This document shows positions 12,878 to 22,112 of a stretch of DNA of 64,000 nt, one piece after another. The notes beneath the pieces were generated by a model. The model did no database searches, was not told where the DNA came from, and worked only from the letters and a program-made list of their open reading frames with translations. The stretch lies in the NCBI GenBank assembly GCA_019915135.1, contig JAHLMK010000028.1:310001-374000 (forward strand). Reading direction: 5' to 3'. Position numbers and translations under genes: made by a program. Origin of the DNA: Strobilurus pachycystidiatus (taxonomy: Eukaryota > Basidiomycota > Agaricomycetes > Agaricales > Physalacriaceae). Numbering within the stretch: the first letter of the stretch is position 1; the number at the start of each line of letters is the position of its first letter.

Positions 12878-13892
12878 TGACACGCTTTATGCGCGCCTGA
12901 GCCTAGAAACCGAGAATTTTGCGATTTCTAGATAAGACTCGAAGCCGAAATGCACGATACATCTAACGAAAGACCATAAGATTGCCAGTGATAATACGGA
13001 GACCTCATTAGGGCAAGAATGAGCCTCCAGGAGAAATTCATCTTCGAATATCACCATCCAAAGTGCCCACTTGATTTATCAAGTCAACATCACGTACACA
13101 TTCTTAAAGAGGACTCGTCTAAGAAACGAACTCGAGTTCCAAGTAATTCGGACTCGACTTTGTCAGTGTTGTTCATAGACGATTAGAGTTCGATTAGCTC
13201 ACTTCCTGCTGATGAGTAGAATGGGGTTAAGCTACAGAATGGTCTAGGTCAGCATAAATGGGGATGAAAGTCCAGTAATGTTATCACAAGATACAACTAT
13301 CCCCTTGGAATTCTAAGTCTAGAACCCACGATAGCACAAAATCGAGTAACAGCCGAGCTATTCGAAGAAGCCAATAAAGATAAAGATGATCAAGTGTTCT
13401 TCATGAATAATCCGCAGTATGCCAAGAGTGTTAAGAATCAAGAAGCCAAGCTTCTTCAGATCTCAGGTGATTAAATCTGACCTGAAATCAGTAGAGATTG
13501 GAACAAGCAGACAGATTGCGAACAACAAGTCAACGATCTACCATGGATCTTAGAGTGGATTCTTAAGCGAAATGAAGCTCTAGACTCAATCAGATAATCG
13601 AGACTGAATTGGTGACGCAATCTGAAGAATCCGAGTCGCAAAGAAGCATTCAGAACAATTAAGAGCCAAGAGAAGATGAACCCCATGTGATAGATTCGAC
13701 CGATAGCACGCAAGGATGTTGCAATCCGAGCTTGAAATTAGTCAACGTGGATCAACTCTAGAGGGTTCGTCATGAATAAACTGGCATAATAAGGAAATGG
13801 AAGCGCCTAGACTGGTGTCTACAGCGCGGAAATTAACTCCAAGTGGCTATTAGTTAGTAAGTTAAGATTAGTGTACAGTAGGGACCAGTTTG

Positions 13893-13899
13893 TATAAAA
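13893..13899 (+). promoter_or_regulatory. LTR TATA box
   Basis: TATAAAA in the context TTTGTATAAAAGAAG. The same sequence is at 32563-32569 in the 3' LTR. It would place the start of genomic RNA about 25-35 bp downstream. Confidence 0.6.
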
Positions 13900-13989
13900 G
13901 AAGCGTCGATACAGTATAGTAGTTTAGTTTAGTGACCCGCAGCCACCACGAGCCCACAAAGCTCTACTGTAGTAATCTAACTCTGTACA

Positions 13990-14035
13990 AAATCGAATTC
14001 GATTTGCACGCACCCAAAGAAACTCGAATTCGAGT
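13990..14035. repeat. Two perfect TCGA palindromes in the 5' LTR
   Basis: AAATCGAATTCGATTT (13990-14005) and ACTCGAATTCGAGT (14022-14035) are perfect palindromes. Both are kept at the corresponding place in the 3' LTR (first one 32657-32672). They belong to the element-wide motif family and would be at the start of the transcript. Confidence 0.85.
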
Positions 14036-14701
14036 CCAACCTAAGAACCAAAGAACAAACCTAACGCACTAAGAGCAAGGGTTTAGAACAAAAGTGAACT
14101 TAATCGAAGAGCAAAGTTCCTTGAATTCAACGTACTAGAGGCGGTGTTTCTGAGCATAGTATCTCCCTAGAGACACTACAGAGACTTTGCAGTCTGAGCC
14201 AGCCTTTCCCTAGAGAGGACCGTTCAGTCGCGAAAAGCGTTAACCAGCATAACCTCTTGAGAGTTCAAGTGCAATTCGAGCACGATTTGGTCTAAAACCC
14301 ACGCAAACACTAAGACTCGAAGAATAAGCTCCTACCGAGGTTATAAGAAACATACCAAGTGTGGCAATAGACTATTGTGTTCTTGATACAACCCCTCCAG
14401 CGCGAGGATTGTGAAAGTCGCATAGTTTAAGTTCAGTCAGAGGCTTGTGTATTGTTCCCTGAAAACCAGACGATTTGTCAATCGGTCAAAATCCCTATCA
14501 CCCCCTTCAAACTCGCACTTTGTGCACACCTACGTTTCTGTTACGCAAGAACCTTGTTTTTCAAGTGTAGTGTTGTAGTAAATCAAGCTCGATTTTCTAT
14601 TGCAAAAACCCAATATTCCAAAACCGCAGAAACCTTACTCTCATTCGGAGTATTAAGAGTTGTGTTGTTTGTTAGGTGTGATTATACGCCTCTAAAATAA
14701 C

Positions 14702-16531
14702 GTGCACATCAACTTTTTGGAGCCCACCGCGAGGGGGGTCCTATATTTTGATCAACCAAATCGGTGGTCTTTATATCCAAAAACGTCTAAGAAAGGCAGA
14801 CAGTCTGCTAAATACACCCGAAGTCAACTAGACGCAAACCCGGAAACACCACCGGTTGCTAGTGGATCTCGAATTGCTCCTGAAGAATCTGAACTACAAA
14901 GTGTCCAAGTAGGAACTAGAAGTTTAAGAAAGAGACCACGGGTAGGAGCCCTATTCAACGATCAACCAGAAAAAGTACGGGAAAAAGTTCGCAGGTTAGC
15001 TGAACATCCCCCGCCAATTCGAAGAAGATTAGCTCCTAGAAAGAGTTATTCTGATCTTGAACAATCCGAACTCGAATTTCTACTTTTAAGCCGAGCCTTA
15101 GAAAACTACCAAGATCTTTTAAACATTCCTACGTTTATACCTCCAAGAATGACTACTGTTCGAGCGCTAGTCATCGATGAATTTCCTTCTCTGAAGTGGA
15201 GAGAAGACATAAAAGACAAAAAGATACCCAAGTATGGCACCAGCAATGCGCCAAACTTCAATGGAAAATCGGAGAACATAGCCGATTTTCTAAGGGTGAT
15301 TGAACAAATCATTGGCGAGTCTGGTATTACGGATGAAGGCACGATGATTGAAATCGCGTGTAACTTTGTGCCAGAAACCATTCGAGACCAATGGTTAAAT
15401 ATGCCTACTTTCATTAGAGGAGAGTGGAAAGAATTCAAGTCGGCTTTGTTGTCTAGCTATAACAGAGGCAAAGATGACACCAAGTATTCTCTAGACGATC
15501 TAGAGGATGCTATTGTCAAATTCGAAAAACGGCCTGTTGACCACAAAGACAGGTGGAATGTTTTTCAAAGAGAAGTACTGCACATATTGCGGTACTTAGT
15601 TAAGAAGGGTGAAATCACGGACAAGAAAGCCGTGGAAAGAATCCAAGACTGTGTAACAAATGCAGTTTGGGCCAGTACTACTGGTCATTTAAGAACCAAC
15701 AAACCGGCAGCAACAACGGTGTTGGATTGGTACAACAACATCACCAATGTTGTAGGCGCTATTACCAGCGTGTTGGAAGAAACGGCAGTCTATAGGACCA
15801 AAGGGTCCCACAAGACAGAAACCGGTACTTCAAGAGTCAAGACTGAAGATTTGACGGATACCAATAGTGCACTCAATGCACTAAGGGATATCCTGATACA
15901 ATCAGAAAAAGCTAGAGAAAAGGATCGAGTAGAGATGGCGCGCGAGAAGGAAGAAAATCAAAAGAATCATCAACGATTCCTTGATACAATCAACGCTTCC
16001 TTGTTGAATGCGAGAACAATGAATTACCAAGATACCAATTCGATCTCGAATTTTGTTCAATCGGCACCTATCACTGTTCAACCGCCTATGGGTACGAACA
16101 GATCCAACCAGATACCCTATACGGGAGGGAACACTGCAAATCCGACTCGAATTTTGCAGAACCCTAACCGTCTGGTACCAGCTGGTCAAACTACGTCGTA
16201 TTCACAACCCGGGCGCTGCTTTTTCTGTGAAGAACCTGGTCATATGCGTGATCAGTGTAAGAAAAGATTTGACTTGCAAACGGAAGGTTGGCTAGTGATT
16301 ACGGAAGCCAACTGGGACTTTTTCAACAATGGCCTTCCGATTTTAAGAAAGGAAAGGGCTGGTGGAAAGTCACCTTTGCAACAGGTTCTTAAGTACAAAG
16401 AAGATAGTCTTCGAGAAGTTAAAGCGCAAACCACTATTGGGCAAACGGATGACTTCGCACCAGAAGACATGCGTCTGGATACCTCGTATGCAAATACTAT
16501 GGTACCTCACAATCAAGGGGGTTTCAACTGA
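14702..16531 (+). CDS. Gag, retrotransposon capsid/nucleocapsid protein
   Basis: The frame is open from 14696 to the TGA at 16529. The first ~150 residues are basic and lack any Met; the first in-frame ATG is at about 15150 (MTTVRALVIDEF). The central part (NIADFLRVIEQII, NMPTFIRGEWKEFK) has the helical pattern of a Ty3-type capsid. Near the C-terminus is one CCHC zinc knuckle, CFFCEEPGHMRDQC, for RNA binding. Start is uncertain: non-AUG initiation, a spliced leader supplying the ATG, or the ATG at 15150. It ends in a slippery heptamer that would feed the protease frame. Gag packages the genomic RNA in cytoplasmic particles. Confidence 0.88.
   Translation: MHINFLEPTARGVLYFDQPNRWSLYPKTSKKGRQSAKYTRSQLDANPETPPVASGSRIAPEESELQSVQVGTRSLRKRPRVGALFNDQPEKVREKVRRLAEHPPPIRRRLAPRKSYSDLEQSELEFLLLSRALENYQDLLNIPTFIPPRMTTVRALVIDEFPSLKWREDIKDKKIPKYGTSNAPNFNGKSENIADFLRVIEQIIGESGITDEGTMIEIACNFVPETIRDQWLNMPTFIRGEWKEFKSALLSSYNRGKDDTKYSLDDLEDAIVKFEKRPVDHKDRWNVFQREVLHILRYLVKKGEITDKKAVERIQDCVTNAVWASTTGHLRTNKPAATTVLDWYNNITNVVGAITSVLEETAVYRTKGSHKTETGTSRVKTEDLTDTNSALNALRDILIQSEKAREKDRVEMAREKEENQKNHQRFLDTINASLLNARTMNYQDTNSISNFVQSAPITVQPPMGTNRSNQIPYTGGNTANPTRILQNPNRLVPAGQTTSYSQPGRCFFCEEPGHMRDQCKKRFDLQTEGWLVITEANWDFFNNGLPILRKERAGGKSPLQQVLKYKEDSLREVKAQTTIGQTDDFAPEDMRLDTSYANTMVPHNQGGFN
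14718..14732 (+). promoter_or_regulatory. Candidate primer binding site
   Basis: TGGAGCCCACCGCG begins six bases after the 5' LTR, the usual place for a site complementary to a tRNA 3' end (TGG pairs with CCA). I could not match it to a known tRNA, and it does not match the three tRNA-like genes carried by the element. Self-priming is an alternative. Confidence 0.4.
16519..16525 (+). promoter_or_regulatory. Candidate -1 ribosomal slippery site, Gag to protease
   Basis: GGGTTTC is phased in the Gag frame as G GGT TTC, the X XXY YYZ pattern, one codon before the Gag stop. A -1 shift enters the protease frame, which is open upstream of this point. A G run is also where a base could have been undercalled. 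Confidence 0.5.
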
Positions 16532-16533
16532 GC

Positions 16534-17676
16534 TTGATGAAGGAAGAAGATACAGTATCTTTACCGGAAAGCTCATACGCTGTTAATACTCGAAGTCAGA
16601 ATAAGAATCAGAACGGTTTACAATTCGAAACCGAAATGCCTAAGACTACAGTACCGACTAAGACGGTATGGCCAAGACAGAGGGTCACGGTAGAAATACC
16701 AAAGCGACCTACTACAACAGTTCAACCTAAGCAAGTTAGCTTTGAAGATAAAGGTGAAGAAGACAGTTCATCTGACGAAGAGTCAGAAGGTGGGGAAGTT
16801 GAAAAGCAAGTAAAAGACGCTGCTAATCAACCAGAACCGAAAATCGAACTCGATTTACCTAAATCTTCCACGGTAGATTCAACTCTACCTAAAATAGAAA
16901 AGTTCAAGTCGTACAAAAGAAAATCGGAAATCGATTTGCTTCTTGAAGAAAATCCTCAATGGAAAGAAGCTTGGAAGGAACTTTTACCAGAGAAGTTACT
17001 TGCAACTAACATTGAGTGGCGAAAGAACCTAGAGAAATTGTTAAAGACAAGGAATGTTAAGACTACCTCTAAGCATGTCTATTCGATTTCACAAATCGAG
17101 TCTGAAGAGGTCCCTAAAGGGTCAATAGTCGTACAAGATCCTATAGAACAATTTTTCAACACGACGCAATTTCAAGGACCATACCATGTCTCTAAGTTGT
17201 ACATGGCACCAGAAAGTGTAGACCTCAGAACCCTATGGTTAAGAATCAACCATGGAAATCGAAAAGAGTGTCTCCTAGACGGGGGATCACAGATTGCCTC
17301 GATGTCTCTCAAGACAGCATTTGAGCTCGGTTTAGCGTACGACCCAAGTTTTAAGATCACTATGGAAAGTGCAGATAAAGGAAGAACGGTAACATTAGGC
17401 TTAGCGCGAAATGTACCGGTAAACTGTGAAGGAATCGTGTATTACCTTCAGTTTCACATTCTACAAGATCCTGCCTATGACATTCTACTGGGTAGACCGT
17501 TTGAGACTGTGTCTCAAGCAAGCCTACAAACGTCGGCGGCCGGTCTAACCACAGTAACTGTTGTAGACCCAGGGAATGGCCAAAGAATGACTTTACCCAC
17601 TTATGCAAGGGGTCAGATACCAAGTCATCAAACTAAGGCTGAACCCGTGGGTTTTCACCCAAACTCGAGGACTTGA
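16534..17676 (+). CDS. Aspartic protease region of Pol
   Basis: The frame lies -1 to Gag and is open upstream of the listed start, so it is probably expressed as a Gag fusion by frameshift. After a Lys/Glu/Ser-rich linker (about residues 1-200) comes a retropepsin-like domain: ECLLDGGSQIASM with the catalytic Asp in a DGGS variant typical of this agaricomycete lineage, then a downstream ILLGRPF flap/C-terminal motif. It cleaves the polyprotein in the particle. The frame ends at TGA 17674, overlapping the next frame by 34 bases. Confidence 0.8.
   Translation: MMKEEDTVSLPESSYAVNTRSQNKNQNGLQFETEMPKTTVPTKTVWPRQRVTVEIPKRPTTTVQPKQVSFEDKGEEDSSSDEESEGGEVEKQVKDAANQPEPKIELDLPKSSTVDSTLPKIEKFKSYKRKSEIDLLLEENPQWKEAWKELLPEKLLATNIEWRKNLEKLLKTRNVKTTSKHVYSISQIESEEVPKGSIVVQDPIEQFFNTTQFQGPYHVSKLYMAPESVDLRTLWLRINHGNRKECLLDGGSQIASMSLKTAFELGLAYDPSFKITMESADKGRTVTLGLARNVPVNCEGIVYYLQFHILQDPAYDILLGRPFETVSQASLQTSAAGLTTVTVVDPGNGQRMTLPTYARGQIPSHQTKAEPVGFHPNSRT
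17649..17655 (+). promoter_or_regulatory. Candidate -1 ribosomal slippery site, protease to pol
   Basis: GGGTTTT is phased G GGT TTT in the protease frame and lies inside the 34-base overlap with the next frame, which is again -1. It is nearly the same heptamer as at the Gag end. Confidence 0.5.
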
Positions 17677-18194
17677 ACGAATATCAAGGAGAGTTGGCAT
17701 TGGTGATTGAGAAGGGTCTGAATGGTGAAATCAAGATTAAGCAAACGTATGTTCCAAATGGTGGGCAGGACACGTTTGACCCAGAAGCAATAACTAGTCT
17801 GTACCTTCGAAAATCCTCGGATAGAGTGAATCAACTAGTAAAACCAATTCGAAATCAGTATCGATTTATGAAACAAGGAGTGGAACCGTTCATGGTAACA
17901 CCACCTAGTAAATCGAATTCGATTTTCCCTACTAAAGAAGTATTTGGTTTTAAGAAGTTGTTCGATATTCGAAAAGAGAAATTCGACTTGGATTTGCCAG
18001 AAATCAAAGCCATGTCTACCATGGACATGTTTTATGGCGTACCTAATGGACTAGAAGAAGTGTTCAGTAATTTCAAGGTATCAATGCCTATAGATTATGT
18101 TGGACAAGCAAGAAAGGAATTCCTTTCGAATATCAAGGAAGAAAGAAGTAGTCGGGAGTATTTGCTACGAAGAAATATAAACCCGTACACTTGA
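17673..18194 (+). CDS. Pol linker segment between protease and reverse transcriptase
   Basis: This open frame lies -1 to the protease frame and reads back to 17643. It has no catalytic motif. Its length and character (EYQGELALVIEKG, IFPTKEVFGFKKL) fit the spacer that precedes RT in related agaricomycete Ty3 elements. Its end overlaps the RT frame, again -1. Coding similarity passes from this frame to the RT frame near 18156-18160 (into VFATKKYKP). No canonical slippery heptamer is present at this third junction, so it may be a mutation, a base-call error or splicing. An AG at 18150 after a GT at 18078 also restores frame. Confidence 0.65.
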   Translation: MNEYQGELALVIEKGLNGEIKIKQTYVPNGGQDTFDPEAITSLYLRKSSDRVNQLVKPIRNQYRFMKQGVEPFMVTPPSKSNSIFPTKEVFGFKKLFDIRKEKFDLDLPEIKAMSTMDMFYGVPNGLEEVFSNFKVSMPIDYVGQARKEFLSNIKEERSSREYLLRRNINPYT

Positions 18195-20023
18195 AGACCA
18201 AGGCTCACTTAGGAACCTTACCAGAAGAATTTCGGATTCAACGACATATTGTAGGAGATCCCTTAAAAGATATGCCTCAGTTATCGGAAAATCCGCCCGA
18301 ATTTGTACCAACTGGACGCTATACAGCGGAACGTAGGGAACAGATTCAAGATGACCATACTGGAGATTTCCTATGGCCGGAAGAACGGAAACTGTTGGAC
18401 CATTTTATGTGTCTACAGAATGAAGGATTTGCTTGGGAGGAAACAGAAAAGGGGAAATTCAGAGAGGATTTCTTCCCGCCTGTTGATATGCCAGTAATAC
18501 CTCATACTCCTTGGGTGTTAAAGAACATACCTATACCGCCAGGAATCTATGAAGAAGTATGCAAGATCATAAAACACAAAATCGATTCGGGAGTATACGA
18601 GCCTTCGAACTCGTTGTATAGAAGTCGATGGTTTTGTGTTGTCAAGAAAGATGGAAAGAAACTGAGATTAGTCCATAGTCTGGAACCGTTGAACGCGGTT
18701 ACCATTGCTCACTCAGGTCTACCTCCAGCCACTGAAGAATTAGCAGAGGCTTTTGCGGGTTTGTCTTGCGGAGGGACATTAGATTTGTATGTAGGATACG
18801 ATGAAAGAATGTTGGCCACTAGCAGTCGCGATATGACTACATTTTCTACACCGTATGGAGCATTAAGACTAAGAACCTTGCCTATGGGATGGACCAATTC
18901 GGTTCCGATTTTCCATGACGATGTAACTTACATCTTAAGAGACGAGATACCAGCTTTTACACGACCTTATATTGACGATGTGCCAGTAAAAGGACCAAGT
19001 AGCAGGTATCAACAAGCAGATGGTACTTACGAAACCCTCAAATCGAACCCGAAAATCTGCCGGTTCATTTGGGAACACTTTTGTAACATGAATCGTATTG
19101 TCCAGCGTATGAAATATGCTGGAGGTACTTTTTCAGGTTTGAAAGCGGTTATCTGTGCTGAAGAAATCACTGTAGTTGGACATGTATGTACATACTATGG
19201 AAGAAAACCAGCGGAAGAAAGAGTAAAGGTCATTTCAGACTGGCCCGCTTGTCAATCGCTTACTGAAGTACGATCGTTCTTAGGAACGGCTGGAATCTTT
19301 AGGGCGTTTGTTAAGGATTACTCTAAGAAAGCTCGACCGTTGACTTATTTGACTAAGAAGATCATACCCTTTAAGTGGGGAGATGAAGAACAAGCAAGTA
19401 TGGACGAGTTAAAAAGAGCAATAGAGACTTGCCCCATGTTAAAACCTTTAAGATATGACTGGGATACTCCAATCATTCTATCTGTGGATACTTCATATCA
19501 AGCAGTAGGGTTTTATCTGTCGCAATTCGATCCCGAAGAACCTAAGAAGCAGTACTTTGCGAAATTCATGTCGATTACCTTGAATGAGCGAGAAGCTAGA
19601 TATTCGCAAGCGAAAAGAGAATTGTTTGGCTTGTATCGGGCTTTGATGCACTGCAAATATTACTTGCTAGGATGTCGAAAGCTGAAAATCGAAGTGGATG
19701 CCAAATACATTAAAGGAATGTTGTCGAACGTTGACTCATTGGCGAATGCTAATTTACAACGTTGGGCAGAAGAAATTTTGATGTATCACTTTACCTTAGT
19801 ACATGTGCCAGGTAAAGTACATGGTCCAGACGGTTTAAGCAGAAGACCCAGTTCAGAACTAGATATACAAGTTCCTAGACCAGATATTGATGAAGAAGAA
19901 GATGTTCTTCATATGTTTGAGTACGAAGAACCTGAAGACATAGAACTGAAAGATAAACCGGAACCGTTCGATTCATTCAAAGATTTGATTGATAATCGAA
20001 AGGTTTTGCTCAGACAATTGTAA
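18191..20023 (+). CDS. Reverse transcriptase and RNase H
   Basis: The RT domain shows RWFCVVKKDGKKLRLV, a palm motif DLYVGYDERM, LPMGWTNSVPIFHDD and the catalytic YIDD box at about residue 260. The connection and RNase H follow, with Asp/Glu/Asp residues in ILSVDTSYQAVGF, AKRELFGLYRAL and KIEVDAKYIKGM. It ends in HVPGKVHGPDGLSRR plus an acidic tail. RT copies genomic RNA to DNA and RNase H frees the polypurine primers. The frame opens at 18152, upstream of the listed TTG. The TAA stop is fused to a TCGA palindrome and could instead be the start of an intron leading to integrase. Confidence 0.92.
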   Translation: MKTKAHLGTLPEEFRIQRHIVGDPLKDMPQLSENPPEFVPTGRYTAERREQIQDDHTGDFLWPEERKLLDHFMCLQNEGFAWEETEKGKFREDFFPPVDMPVIPHTPWVLKNIPIPPGIYEEVCKIIKHKIDSGVYEPSNSLYRSRWFCVVKKDGKKLRLVHSLEPLNAVTIAHSGLPPATEELAEAFAGLSCGGTLDLYVGYDERMLATSSRDMTTFSTPYGALRLRTLPMGWTNSVPIFHDDVTYILRDEIPAFTRPYIDDVPVKGPSSRYQQADGTYETLKSNPKICRFIWEHFCNMNRIVQRMKYAGGTFSGLKAVICAEEITVVGHVCTYYGRKPAEERVKVISDWPACQSLTEVRSFLGTAGIFRAFVKDYSKKARPLTYLTKKIIPFKWGDEEQASMDELKRAIETCPMLKPLRYDWDTPIILSVDTSYQAVGFYLSQFDPEEPKKQYFAKFMSITLNEREARYSQAKRELFGLYRALMHCKYYLLGCRKLKIEVDAKYIKGMLSNVDSLANANLQRWAEEILMYHFTLVHVPGKVHGPDGLSRRPSSELDIQVPRPDIDEEEDVLHMFEYEEPEDIELKDKPEPFDSFKDLIDNRKVLLRQL

Positions 20024-20137
20024 ATTCGAGCTCGGTTTTCTGGCCTGGCAAGTATAAAGAACAAAGAGACTTAGCTCTTAGCGGAGCAGTTTCGATTGAA
20101 GAACTAGAAGGATGGCTAGCAATGGATGAATTCCCAG
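20020..20137 (+). other. Candidate intron joining RT to integrase
   Basis: GTAAATTCGAGCTCG begins on the RT stop codon and a CCCAG acceptor ends at 20137. Removing these 118 bases joins the RT frame directly to the open integrase frame (LLRQF into VTSPKRETNWELLLP). A shorter acceptor at 20082 would give another open frame that also ends early. The body contains the same AT-rich TCGA palindrome seen in the cargo introns. Confidence 0.45.
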
Positions 20138-20177
20138 CGTTACCTCGCCTAAACGAGAAACTAACTGGGAGCTTCTT

Positions 20178-21554
20178 TTGCCTTATATGCAAGATTATAT
20201 ACTTGATCCTGAGAAGGAATTTGTGTCGCTAACGGAATCAGAAGTAGCCCAATTACAAGAGTGGAGCAAAGATTTCTTTATCCGACATGAAAAGCTATAT
20301 AAGAAAGATAAGGATGGAGCACATAAGAGAGTAATACAAAAATCGAGTCGATTTGCTATTGTAAAACGACTGCATGACTCGAATGGACATAAGGGCCAAT
20401 ACTCAGTGCTTCAGCTAGTCAAGAAGAGATTTTGGTGGCCTGGATTGGACACTGATATCAAATGGTATACGAAGACTTGCATACTATGCCAGAAGAGACA
20501 AAAGACCCTTATAAGGACCGAACCTGTGATTACTTCAACACCTGGTATATTCGAGCGAGCCTATATTGACACGTTTCGAATGCCAAAATCGGGTTCGAGT
20601 TCCTCAAAGGTTGATAAATACAAAGACTATAACGCAGTAACCGTAGCAAGGTGTGGACTCACTGGATGGCCAGAAGCTCGAGCGTTGAAGGTAGAAAACT
20701 CAGAAACGCTAGGTGAATGGATATTCGAAGACATACTATGCAGATGGGGTTGTCTTAAGGAAATCGTAACCGATAATGGTCCAGCGATCCTAAAAGCTAT
20801 ACGTTATATTGAAGACAAGTATGGTATAAAGGGTATTGCAATCACGCCGTACAACAAGACGGCTAACGGAAAAGTAGAAAGAGGACATTGGGATATCAGA
20901 CAGTCACTATTCAAAGTTTGCAAAGGCAATCCTGAACAATGGCCGCAATTCCTCCATGAAATTCTTTGGGCTGAAAGAATCACAGTCAAAAGATCCATAG
21001 GAACGTCCCCCTTTTACGCTGTAACAGGTTGCGATCCCATTCTACCATTAGATTTGGAAGAAGTAACTTGGTTAGTGGATACACCAGATAAAATCGTATC
21101 GACATCCGATTTACTAGCTTATCGAGCAAAACAGCTCATCAAGCACAAGGAAGATGTAAAAGAAATGAAGAAGCGAGTTACCCTCAACAAGAAGAAAGCA
21201 GCTTCGAAATTCATGGATGATTTTGTCAATAGCATTCCTCGTTATCAATTCGATACTGGAGATTTGGTATTGGTAAGAAACACTAGAATTGAGAAGGAAA
21301 TGAACGCAAAGTTCAAAGAAAGGTTCATGGGACCATATGCTGTAGTGGCAAGAACTACTGCAAATAATTACATCTTGTGCGAACTAGATGGCACTGTATT
21401 GAAAGACAAAATCGCTCAATTTAGGGTCATACCGTTCTACTCAAGAAAAGAACCTATTTTCTTGGGGCATAAATTCTTTGAAGCACTTAAGAGAATCAAG
21501 GAAGGCGCTAAGAAAATAGTAGATGACTTGTCAAAGATGGGTAGAAAAGATTAA
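20178..21554 (+). CDS. Integrase
   Basis: The frame is open from 20130 and the listed start is a TTG. The N-terminal zinc-binding module is HDSNGH followed by CILC (HHCC). The catalytic core has Asp in AYIDTFR, Asp in VTDNGP and Glu in GKVERGHWD, the DDE triad. The C-terminal part has a GPY-type motif (MGPYAVVARTT) and a basic tail. No chromodomain was seen, so it is not an obvious chromovirus. Integrase inserts the cDNA, consistent with the 4-5 bp target duplication. It is followed by a palindrome GAATTC-centred sequence 12 bases after the stop. Confidence 0.92.
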   Translation: MPYMQDYILDPEKEFVSLTESEVAQLQEWSKDFFIRHEKLYKKDKDGAHKRVIQKSSRFAIVKRLHDSNGHKGQYSVLQLVKKRFWWPGLDTDIKWYTKTCILCQKRQKTLIRTEPVITSTPGIFERAYIDTFRMPKSGSSSSKVDKYKDYNAVTVARCGLTGWPEARALKVENSETLGEWIFEDILCRWGCLKEIVTDNGPAILKAIRYIEDKYGIKGIAITPYNKTANGKVERGHWDIRQSLFKVCKGNPEQWPQFLHEILWAERITVKRSIGTSPFYAVTGCDPILPLDLEEVTWLVDTPDKIVSTSDLLAYRAKQLIKHKEDVKEMKKRVTLNKKKAASKFMDDFVNSIPRYQFDTGDLVLVRNTRIEKEMNAKFKERFMGPYAVVARTTANNYILCELDGTVLKDKIAQFRVIPFYSRKEPIFLGHKFFEALKRIKEGAKKIVDDLSKMGRKD

Positions 21555-21722
21555 GAAAGCAATTCGAATTCAATATTGCTAAGAAGTCAAGAGTAGTGTA
21601 ATCGGTCAGTGCTTGAGAAATTCGAGCTCGAATATGAAAATCAATTCGAGATCGAATAACTCTACAAACAGTGGTACCGTATGCTACTAAGATAAAAAGA
21701 CGACTTTAAGTCGGGGGCCCAA

Positions 21723-21802
21723 TGGTCATATTGGGAATCGAACCCAAGTCCCCCCTAGAATTCTAAGAGAATAGGGGGATGCGACCATTACACCATATGA
21801 CC
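21723..21802 (-). tRNA. tRNA-like gene 1 (80 nt, expanded anticodon arm)
   Basis: The minus strand folds as a tRNA. It has a perfect 7-bp acceptor (GGTCATA with TATGACC), a D arm TGGTGTAATGGTC matching box A, a perfect 5-bp T stem and loop GGTTCGATTCC matching box B, and an A discriminator. CCA is not encoded, as in nuclear genes. The anticodon stem CCCCT/AGGGG encloses 16 nt instead of 7, so a ~9-nt intron is likely. The anticodon depends on stem register: CTC (Glu) or TCT (Arg). A T5 run 25 nt downstream fits a Pol III terminator. Confidence 0.72.
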
Positions 21803-21889
21803 TTAAAGTACAAGAAGGATTGGTGAATCCCCTGAGCCAAAATTCCATCGAAAAAGAAAAAGATCAGATGCCGAAGCCGCAAACTAAAG

Positions 21890-21979
21890 TGGCGTCACTT
21901 GGATTTGAACCAAGATCCCTCCTGGCAACACTGAAGCCCGGAATAATCGAGGAGGATGTTACCATTACACCATGATGCC
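21890..21979 (-). tRNA. tRNA-like gene 2 (90 nt, ~19-nt insertion in the anticodon loop)
   Basis: Acceptor GGCATCA pairs with TGACGCC (one A-C mismatch). The D arm TGGTGTAATGGTA is almost the same as in gene 1. The anticodon stem CTCCT/AGGAG and T stem CTTGG/CCAAG are perfect, and box B is GGTTCAAATCC. The anticodon loop region is 26 nt, implying an intron of ~19 nt, but U33 and the anticodon cannot be fixed. Two T5 runs follow downstream. It may be functional, relaxed or a tRNA-derived transcript with another role. Confidence 0.62.
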
Positions 21980-22112
21980 TTAAGAATTTATGAAATGTCC
22001 GAGACCACAATGCTCCAGATATTACATGAAATCATAAGGTCCTGAGGATATTCGAACTCGAATAGGTGGTGCTGAATTTCGATTAAAAAGGCGAAGACAC
22101 AGTCAACTTATA

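Larger units (their letters stand above)
12878..14711 (+). repeat. 5' long terminal repeat
   Basis: Begins TGACACGC and ends GCACATCA. It matches 31548-33377 along its whole length. Differences seen are about nine substitutions plus a 3-base and a 1-base indel. The TATA box at 13893 suggests a U3 of about 1 kb and a long R-U5 of about 0.8 kb that contains two perfect TCGA palindromes. Confidence 0.97.

Noticed and set aside
13471..13713. Open frame of 80 codons in the LTR, present again at 32141-32383
   Set aside because: It lies antisense in U3, appears twice only because the LTR does, and has no domain or promoter.
17673..17675. TTG codons as real starts of the pol linker and RT frames
   Set aside because: Both frames are open upstream of the TTG and coding similarity continues there, so recoding, splicing or indel is more likely than TTG initiation.
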